DNA of 64,000 nucleotides. Source: Spirochaetales bacterium. GTDB taxonomy: Bacteria; Spirochaetota; Spirochaetia; SZUA-6. Shown in pieces: positions 58,833 through 64,000 of the stretch. Position 1 is the stretch's first letter, and every line of letters starts with the position of its first letter. The position numbers and the translations under genes are program-made. The DNA is taken from the NCBI GenBank assembly GCA_027021365.1, contig JALUUM010000032.1, forward strand, positions 186,001 to 250,000. The letters are read 5' to 3'. The notes under the pieces were generated by a model. The model did no database searches and was not told where the DNA came from. It was given only the letters and a program-made list of their open reading frames with translations.

Positions 58833-61189
58833 CAGGTTCCCAATCCCAGTTCTTCGAATAGTTTCTTATACACGCCAAAGTATTCCGATTTGGCGAATTC
58901 CTGTATTTTCTCTTCGGGCAGAGATTCGAGAAGTTGATCCATATACGCTAGAACTGATTTGATTTCCTCTTTTAAATCATCCGGAATACTTCTCTTTTCC
59001 GTTTTCTTCTCCTCGGCAGAGATTTCTTCCGAAGTAACTTCCGGGCTTTCTTCCAGGCTTTCTTCCTGAACCTGCGAGGTGGTGATCTCGGCTTCTTCTA
59101 CTGGTGCCTCTTGGGCTTCCGTTACGACATCGGTTTGGCCTTCGGTTTCCTGAAGTTCTGGTGCAGTAGGAGACTCAGCTTCTTCTTCCGGGCCAGTCAT
59201 CTCTTCAATTTCTATTTCAGTTTCACCGAGACTCTCCGGTTCAACTAGTTCCAATTCTGGTTCTTCTATCTCATGCTTATCTTCCTTGAGTTCGTCTGTT
59301 ACCGGTTCTTCTTTCTCGGGTTGTTCTATCTTAGGTTCTTCAAGTGCAATCTCTTCTTCGGGGAGCTCAAACTCAATTTCTTCTGCTTGCTGGGCCTCTT
59401 CCGTAGGTTCTTCAAGTTCGATCTCCTCCCCAGGAAGTTCAAGCTCTATCTCTTCTGTTTGCTCTGCCTCCTCCGCAGGTTCTTCAAGTTCGATTCCCTC
59501 CTCCGGAAGTTCAAGCTCTATCTCTTCTGTTTGCTTTGGTTCTTCCGTAGGTTCTTCCGCAGGTTCTTCAAGCTCGATTCCCTCCTCCGGAAGTTCAAGC
59601 TCTATCTCTTCGGCCTCTTCGGGAGTCGTTTCTTCCAATTGTTCAAGTTCAATTTCTTCTGCCGGAGGTTCTTCCTGCTGTACTTCTTCTATGCTTTCGG
59701 GTGAAGCTATTTCGGTTGTCTGATCAGTTTCAGGCGAAGTAGGCTCTTCTTCCACTACCTCTTGTGGCTGTTGTTCTTCTGTTTCCAATCCGTAATCTAG
59801 TATGTCTTCCCTGTCTATAAGTGATTCTGTCTCTGTTGGTTCCTCTTTTTGTTCCTCTTCTTGTTTGTCTTCGGGGATTGTTTCTTCTGGCATTGACCCG
59901 GGTGTTTGTTCTTCTTCTATAGTAATGGGATTTTCTTCCACAACCTCTTCAGTTATGTCGGCACTGGAAAGGATATTGTCAAGTTCATCATTAGTTAGTG
60001 CAATGGTTTCATCTTCTTCGTCCTCGAAAAAACCCGCTTTTTCGGGCTTTTTTTCTTCTTTGCTGGCCTGGGTAACAGCTTCTGATACGCTTTTCAAACT
60101 TGCAAGTTCATTTTTTAGGTCTATGAGGTCTTCTTTAATTTCCTTCAATTCTTTCTCTATCTTTTCCAGCACTTCTGGAGAAGCACCGGTTGAAAGAGTG
60201 TGTTCCTTATTAATGCTCGTTTCTGTCAGTTCATTTTCAAGTGCAGTAAGATCATCGAAGTGATCAGCCGTTGAAATCTCCTCGCTTAGCGGGACCTCTA
60301 TCTCTTCGCTGCTCTCTGTTGTGGAGGGTTGTTTTTCAGCCTCGGAAATAGGTTTCTCACTGGCGGAAGCTTCGGGTTCGGGAGTTTCAGAAAACTCCTC
60401 TATCTCGGTTTCGACAGGTTCTGATGAGAGTTCAGGCAGTTCCTCGTCGAGGTTTGTTATTTCCTCAATTTCGAGGTCTTCCAGATCTGTCTCTGCAGTG
60501 GGCATGGTTTCAAGATTTTCTTCCGGTTCACTTTCGATTGAAGGAGTTTCCTCAGGGGGTGTTTCAGATTCGATCTCGGGTAATTCACCCTCAGGTATTT
60601 CTAGATTAAGCTCCTCTCCTCCAAGGACAGGTGTTTCTTCCTGCACATCTTCCAGTTCTTCCAGTTCCGGGCTCTCAACGGGTTCGGTTTCACCAAGTTC
60701 GGGTAACTCTTCCGGTGTTTCTTCACTCTCTCCCGGTTGTGTAGTCTCTTCCTCTGTCCCTTTTACGGTCTCCTCTTTTGTCTCTTCCTTCACCTCTTCG
60801 GGTAGTTCAATATCTTCAAGATTTTCTATATCCAATTCGGGTAATTCCCCTTCAAAGTCCCCTTCTTGGCCAATTTCGGGCTGATACTCTTCTTCCAATT
60901 CTCCCAGGAGGTTCTCCTCCTCTTCGGTTAGTTTTTCACCGCCTTCATTCAGATCGGATAATTCAAATTCTTCTTCACTTGCAGTTTCTGTTTCCGTATC
61001 TTGAAGGTCTTCCGGTTTTGCTTTTACCCAAACACCATACTGTTCTATGTTTTCGCTATCATCTGGTGAATCCGATTCATTCACTTCGTCAGCAGTATCA
61101 AGTATGGAATCGAGCTCCTCGGTTGAAAGAGAAATATCTTCGTCTTCGCCGGCTGACATAGAGATTTTATCTATTTCTTCAGTACTCAT
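58832..61189 (-). CDS. Acidic Glu/Pro-rich repeat protein
   Basis: A protein of about 785 residues dominated by Glu, with long low-complexity stretches. Two short segments near the start and middle are similar: ISLSTEELDSILDTAD (about 20-35) and IALTNDELDNILSSAD (about 400-415). Four tandem repeats of the type EEIELELPEEGIELEEP follow (about 525-620). A helical, better conserved C-terminus (KEEIKSVLAYMDQLLESLP and AKSEYFGVYKKLFEELG) may be a binding module. No signal peptide, so it should be cytoplasmic. Disordered acidic proteins of this kind often serve as scaffolds. ATG 61189 follows GGGGGA at better spacing than ATG 61192. A promoter lies upstream. Confidence 0.7.
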   Translation of the reverse strand: MSTEEIDKISMSAGEDEDISLSTEELDSILDTADEVNESDSPDDSENIEQYGVWVKAKPEDLQDTETETASEEEFELSDLNEGGEKLTEEEENLLGELEEEYQPEIGQEGDFEGELPELDIENLEDIELPEEVKEETKEETVKGTEEETTQPGESEETPEELPELGETEPVESPELEELEDVQEETPVLGGEELNLEIPEGELPEIESETPPEETPSIESEPEENLETMPTAETDLEDLEIEEITNLDEELPELSSEPVETEIEEFSETPEPEASASEKPISEAEKQPSTTESSEEIEVPLSEEISTADHFDDLTALENELTETSINKEHTLSTGASPEVLEKIEKELKEIKEDLIDLKNELASLKSVSEAVTQASKEEKKPEKAGFFEDEEDETIALTNDELDNILSSADITEEVVEENPITIEEEQTPGSMPEETIPEDKQEEEQKEEPTETESLIDREDILDYGLETEEQQPQEVVEEEPTSPETDQTTEIASPESIEEVQQEEPPAEEIELEQLEETTPEEAEEIELELPEEGIELEEPAEEPTEEPKQTEEIELELPEEGIELEEPAEEAEQTEEIELELPGEEIELEEPTEEAQQAEEIEFELPEEEIALEEPKIEQPEKEEPVTDELKEDKHEIEEPELELVEPESLGETEIEIEEMTGPEEEAESPTAPELQETEGQTDVVTEAQEAPVEEAEITTSQVQEESLEESPEVTSEEISAEEKKTEKRSIPDDLKEEIKSVLAYMDQLLESLPEEKIQEFAKSEYFGVYKKLFEELGLGT
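59336..59612 (-). repeat. Tandem coding repeats in the acidic protein
   Basis: Four units of roughly 60-70 bases coding on the minus strand for EEIELELPEEGIELEEP-like segments with small spacer differences (Gln/Thr-rich linkers). Codon-level identity is high between units 1 and 2, less to units 3 and 4, so slippage or recombination could change copy number. Confidence 0.75.
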
Positions 61190-61259
61190 CATTTTCCCCC
61201 GGGAACAAACTATTCATTTACTATATTATCGGAATAGTTTCTTCCCTATTTATTTAATA

Positions 61260-61288
61260 ATTTAAGCTTTACATTCTTTGAATGTCAA
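61260..61288 (-). promoter_or_regulatory. Promoter for the acidic-repeat gene
   Basis: Minus strand: TTGACA (61283-61288), 17-base spacer, TTAAAT (61260-61265), giving a leader of about 65 bases. Confidence 0.55.
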
Positions 61289-61384
61289 TAATATTCTGTT
61301 AAAAAAATGGCAAAAACCATCCTTTGATACGAGGTGAGAATAAAGTATTTGAAAAGATTACAAAAAAAGCCGTTCATATAATTG

Positions 61385-61837
61385 ATGAAGAAAATATTGC
61401 TTCTCTTCTACATATATACGGGAATTGTCATCGCTTCGATCCTCATTTTTACCATTGGTAGTACTGGTTTACTGTCATATAGGAACCTGCAGGATCACAA
61501 GGCAGAGATGGCTAGGAACATCGAGGAACTTGAAGCGATAAATGAATCTTTGAAACTTCAGCTCTCAATGTTGCGTTCTGACCCTGAAACCAACATGATA
61601 GAAGCGAGAAAGCTGGACTATATCGGTGAAGGTGAGGTTTTGATTCAAATGGATGATTATCACGCCGGAAACAATTTCTACAGAATCGGAAAGATACTTA
61701 AGTTTAGAATGGCAAAGAGAGATGCCAATGTCCTTTACAAGCTGATTGGCCTGAGTATCATCCTGTGTCTGTTTCTTCTACATATATTGCTATCATTGCG
61801 AAGGAGAAGGATTGGAAATGGTAATCAAGCAAGATGA
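61385..61837 (+). CDS. FtsB/DivIC-like single- or double-pass cell-division protein
   Basis: A 150-residue protein with an N-terminal membrane helix (about 7-28), a coiled-coil (about 33-60: HKAEMARNIEELEAINESLKLQL) and the motif RKLDYIGEGEVLI, which resembles the end of the FtsB/DivIC coiled-coil domain. Unlike FtsB it has a second hydrophobic helix near the C-terminus (about 118-138) and a basic tail. No Shine-Dalgarno is seen for ATG 61385 or TTG 61382. The downstream tsaC frame overlaps its end. Confidence 0.72.
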   Translation: MKKILLLFYIYTGIVIASILIFTIGSTGLLSYRNLQDHKAEMARNIEELEAINESLKLQLSMLRSDPETNMIEARKLDYIGEGEVLIQMDDYHAGNNFYRIGKILKFRMAKRDANVLYKLIGLSIILCLFLLHILLSLRRRRIGNGNQAR

Positions 61838-62390
61838 TCCGAATTTGAAGCTTAAAGTCCTTTCTGTCTTACGAAATGGCGGAATAGTGATAATGAGAGG
61901 GGATACAATATATGGTTTTTTTGGAATAGCCCCGGATACAAAAGAGAAAATACTATCGATCAAGAAGAGGAACATGAAAAAGGGTCTGATAATTTTGATT
62001 CCCGAATTTGGTTGGGTCTCGCGGTTTGCTGAAAATGATGTTCCTTCAAGCTTAAAAAAGTACTGGCCCGGGCCGTTGACTATCATTCTAAAGGGTATCC
62101 AGGAAAAGACAGTTGCCATGAGGTTACCAAGAGATGATTTTCTTGTGGAACTTATGCTTGATTTAGGAAAGCCACTTTACTCAACCAGTGTCAATATTTC
62201 CGGTGAGCGAGAGATAAACAAAATATCTGAGATTATAGAGAAATTTGGTAACACCGTTGAATTGATAGTAGATTCCGGAGATTCGGATACGGCAATAGCA
62301 TCTACGATTGTGGATCTGACGGATAAGAATAACCCCGTGATTGTAAGGCAGGGCGAAGTGAAAGTGGATGAAAGAGATTTAAGGATTTAA
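61818..62390 (+). CDS. tsaC: Threonylcarbamoyl-AMP synthase TsaC (Sua5/YrdC family)
   Basis: A 190-residue protein making threonylcarbamoyl-AMP for t6A37. It has the YrdC pattern IVIMRGDTIYGFFGIA, IKKRNMKKGLIIL (corresponding to the KxR-containing loop), YWPGPLTIILKG, VAMRLPRDDFL and the SVNISGE motif. The TTG at 61812 is an alternative start; both have AAGGAG upstream. It partners TsaD at 25.1 kb, but the two are far apart. The 3' end overlaps the convergent VanY-type gene by 12 bases. Confidence 0.93.
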   Translation: MVIKQDDPNLKLKVLSVLRNGGIVIMRGDTIYGFFGIAPDTKEKILSIKKRNMKKGLIILIPEFGWVSRFAENDVPSSLKKYWPGPLTIILKGIQEKTVAMRLPRDDFLVELMLDLGKPLYSTSVNISGEREINKISEIIEKFGNTVELIVDSGDSDTAIASTIVDLTDKNNPVIVRQGEVKVDERDLRI

Positions 62391-63182
62391 CAGCTTCTCT
62401 TTGAATATTTTTTCATTCTTCCCGTAGAATTCAAGAAAAACCTGCTGGGAATTTCCAAAAAAATTTCTTATTAGATAGCATGCTGCCCTGCCGAGGTACC
62501 TGTAATGCCATGGTTCATATTTGTATCCGGTTATATTTTCCTCTCCTCTTGGATAGGAGAGAGAAAAACCAAATTTCCACGCATTTTTTGCAAGCCATCT
62601 GCCCTGTCTTGTATTGATAAAACTGTCCTCTATGCTGCCAAAATCAATTGCAGTTCCGAGCTGATGCTGGGAGTGTCCCGGCCTGGCAGACTCCCTTTCG
62701 GCTTTTTTAATACCTTCGGTTTTCACATAGTAATCAAACAATCTTTTCTGGTATTCGAAGGAACGATACGTTGATGATAAAATTATCTCTGTTCCTGCTA
62801 TTCTAGCCGCTTCAGCCATAGCAAGTAGATCCGGCATGAGTATCCTTCTCAGATAAAGGTTTCTCTTTGATGTGGTAAGATCATACTTCTGCAGAGAAAC
62901 AAGGTCACCGGGTACATAATTTGATGGGAGTGAATGTTTTTTATCTATGAGCTGGAAGATGTCTTGGGGCTCTTTCAGCATTTCCATGATATATTCAAGA
63001 AATACCTGAGGTCTCGACAGTATGGAAGCTTTTATCCTATCGGGAAGGTTGGATGTCATCTCCTCGAGGTCATTCCTGGTAATAGCGAATTTCGGATGAA
63101 TTCTCTTCTCATCGCTGTTACAGGAGGATACTTCGAGGAGGAGTAGTATTAAAAGTATCAAGAAAAATATATTTTTTTTCAC
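62379..63182 (-). CDS. Lipoprotein D-alanyl-D-alanine carboxypeptidase (VanY/M15B)
   Basis: A 267-residue predicted lipoprotein. The signal peptide ends in the lipobox LEVSSC (Cys about 21). The M15B zinc motifs are SxHxxGxAxD as SQHQLGTAIDFG and the C-terminal EPWHYRYLG with the second His. The upstream EIILSSTYRSFEYQKRLFD is typical of the family. It should trim the terminal D-Ala from peptidoglycan stems in the periplasm. It ends close to lon (5 bases away) on the same strand. Confidence 0.92.
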   Translation of the reverse strand: MKKNIFFLILLILLLLEVSSCNSDEKRIHPKFAITRNDLEEMTSNLPDRIKASILSRPQVFLEYIMEMLKEPQDIFQLIDKKHSLPSNYVPGDLVSLQKYDLTTSKRNLYLRRILMPDLLAMAEAARIAGTEIILSSTYRSFEYQKRLFDYYVKTEGIKKAERESARPGHSQHQLGTAIDFGSIEDSFINTRQGRWLAKNAWKFGFSLSYPRGEENITGYKYEPWHYRYLGRAACYLIRNFFGNSQQVFLEFYGKNEKIFKEKLLNP

Positions 63183-63187
63183 AGTAT

Positions 63188-64000
63188 CTATCTCGAATTG
63201 AATATTATATCAATAACCTCTTTCATATCAGATACAAGATGGAACTTCAACCCTTTCTTTATATAATCGGGAATCTCCTCGAGGTCTTTTTTATTCTTGT
63301 ATGGTAGAATTATTTCTTTGATTCTGTTTCGTTTTGCAGCTATGACCTTTTCCTTTAGTCCACCTATCGGAAGAACTCGCCCTATCAGAGAAAGCTCGCC
63401 TGTCATGGCAAGATAATTACGTATCTTTTTCTCCGTAACCAGAGAGAGTAGTGTAGAGGCCATCGTTATACCTGCAGAGGGGCCGTCCTTTGGAGTTGCA
63501 CCTGCAGGGATATGCAGATGAATCTGGTTGTTCTCGAAGTATTCTTTCGGAATATCAAAATCACCCGCAATATGCCGTACATAGGTGTATGCTATGTTGG
63601 CAGATTCTTGCATCACGTCTCCCATTTGTCCTGTCAATTTGAAACCTTCTTTACCCGGGTTGGAAACTGCTTCTATTGTCAGTATTGCACCACCCAACGG
63701 TGTCCATGCCAGGCCTATCGCCATTCCGGGTTTACTTATCTTGTTGTATTCATCTTCGTAGTAGATTGGTTTTCCGAGATATTCCTCCAGATCTTCCGCT
63801 TTTATCTTTACAGGGAATTTAACTTCGCCAAGGACACTTTTCTTGGCGATTTTTCTGTGAATTTTGTCCAGGGCTTTTTCATAATCCCTTAATCCGGCTT
63901 CCCTCGCATATTTTTCTGCAATTACCATAAGAGCCTTCTTTTCGTACACAACATCATTCTTCTTGAGTCCGTTCCTATCGAGAGATTTTGGTATGAGATA
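63188..64000 (-). CDS. lon: ATP-dependent Lon protease, C-terminal part (5' end beyond window)
   Basis: The open frame runs to the window edge; the internal GTG at 63949 is not the start, since codons upstream of it to 64000 continue the Lon-type sequence (YLIPKSLDRNGL). The fragment, about 270 residues, covers the end of the AAA region and the protease domain. The catalytic Ser is in PKDGPSAGITMAS and the Lys in GGLKEKVIAAKR; the GATPKDGPSAG block is diagnostic. Lon degrades damaged and regulatory proteins; in Borrelia and other spirochaetes two Lon copies are common. VanY follows on the same strand. Confidence 0.96.
   Translation of the reverse strand, partial: YLIPKSLDRNGLKKNDVVYEKKALMVIAEKYAREAGLRDYEKALDKIHRKIAKKSVLGEVKFPVKIKAEDLEEYLGKPIYYEDEYNKISKPGMAIGLAWTPLGGAILTIEAVSNPGKEGFKLTGQMGDVMQESANIAYTYVRHIAGDFDIPKEYFENNQIHLHIPAGATPKDGPSAGITMASTLLSLVTEKKIRNYLAMTGELSLIGRVLPIGGLKEKVIAAKRNRIKEIILPYKNKKDLEEIPDYIKKGLKFHLVSDMKEVIDIIFNSR

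Noticed and set aside
59336..59612. Possible CRISPR array or non-coding satellite
   Set aside because: The repeats are in frame, code for Glu-rich units, and lack unique spacers of constant length.
59286..60884. Long Ser-rich plus-strand frames opposite the acidic protein
   Set aside because: They are the complement of GAA/GAG-rich codons and show only Ser-rich low complexity.
61377..61382. TATAAT just before the FtsB-like gene
   Set aside because: No -35 at 16-18 bases (sequence reads A-rich), and the box nearly touches the start codon.
63947..63949. GTG as the start of a short Lon-like protein
   Set aside because: The frame stays open to the window edge with Lon-like residues.

Overview
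The window reads as a chromosomal segment of a spirochaete of low to moderate G+C. The main evidence is a block (about 19.2-26.1 kb) that runs flgF-flgG-flgA-flgI-rod protein-rpoS-like sigma-deacetylase-like-tsaD, which as far as I recall is close to the rpoS neighbourhood of Borrelia. Three genes of the spirochaete-typical Maf/DUF115 motility family and many signalling proteins agree with this. I see no insertion sequence, prophage, CRISPR array or plasmid-type gene. Both window edges cut genes of ATP-dependent proteases: ftsH on the left and lon on the right.

Layout. 1-9 kb: ftsH end, a lipoprotein HtrA-like protease with a helical N-terminus, a receiver-ATPase fusion, lepA, a Maf/DUF115 protein and a membrane-anchored peptidyl-prolyl isomerase. 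9-19 kb: tRNA-Asp and tRNA-Pro, a LysM/degenerate-M23 protein, a group-2 sigma factor, an amidohydrolase, a cNMP-binding-TPR protein followed by a Crp-type regulator, and a complete Liv amino-acid ABC transporter (livK converging on livGFHM). 19-26 kb: tRNA-Thr, the flagellar rod/P-ring genes, then an RpoS-like sigma gene preceded by a textbook sigma-54 (-24/-12) promoter, then tsaD and initiator tRNA. 26-31 kb: a PhnDCE-type transporter whose permease carries a large extra N-terminal part, an MFS transporter and elongator tRNA-Met. 31-36 kb: the least conventional block, with a molybdopterin-oxidoreductase fold lacking the metal-binding Cys, two cyclase-like proteins (one apparently intact, one degenerate) and a PDZ-multi-TM histidine kinase. 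36-46 kb: comB, a LeuA-like synthase with altered signature motifs, a receiver-PilZ protein, a methyltransferase, efp with its modifier epmA, and an M16C peptidase. 46-54 kb: hsp20, rnz, a Gld-type ABC export cluster, a degenerate GGDEF membrane protein and a Memo-family protein. 54-64 kb: two tandem Maf/DUF115 genes, a GAF-like protein, a very acidic repeat protein, an FtsB/DivIC-like protein, tsaC, a VanY-type lipoprotein carboxypeptidase and the lon end.

How it fits together. The themes are periplasmic flagella (rod and P-ring, possible flagellin glycosylation), alternative sigma control (sigma-54 feeding an RpoS-like factor), cyclic-nucleotide and c-di-GMP signalling (Crp, cNMP-TPR, cyclase-like, PilZ, GGDEF relics), envelope proteolysis and cell-wall remodelling, and nutrient uptake. 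Sigma-70 promoters are easy to see: many have a TTGA-type -35, a spacer of exactly 17 bp, and a TATAAT-like -10. All functional calls come from reading motifs; no database search was run.
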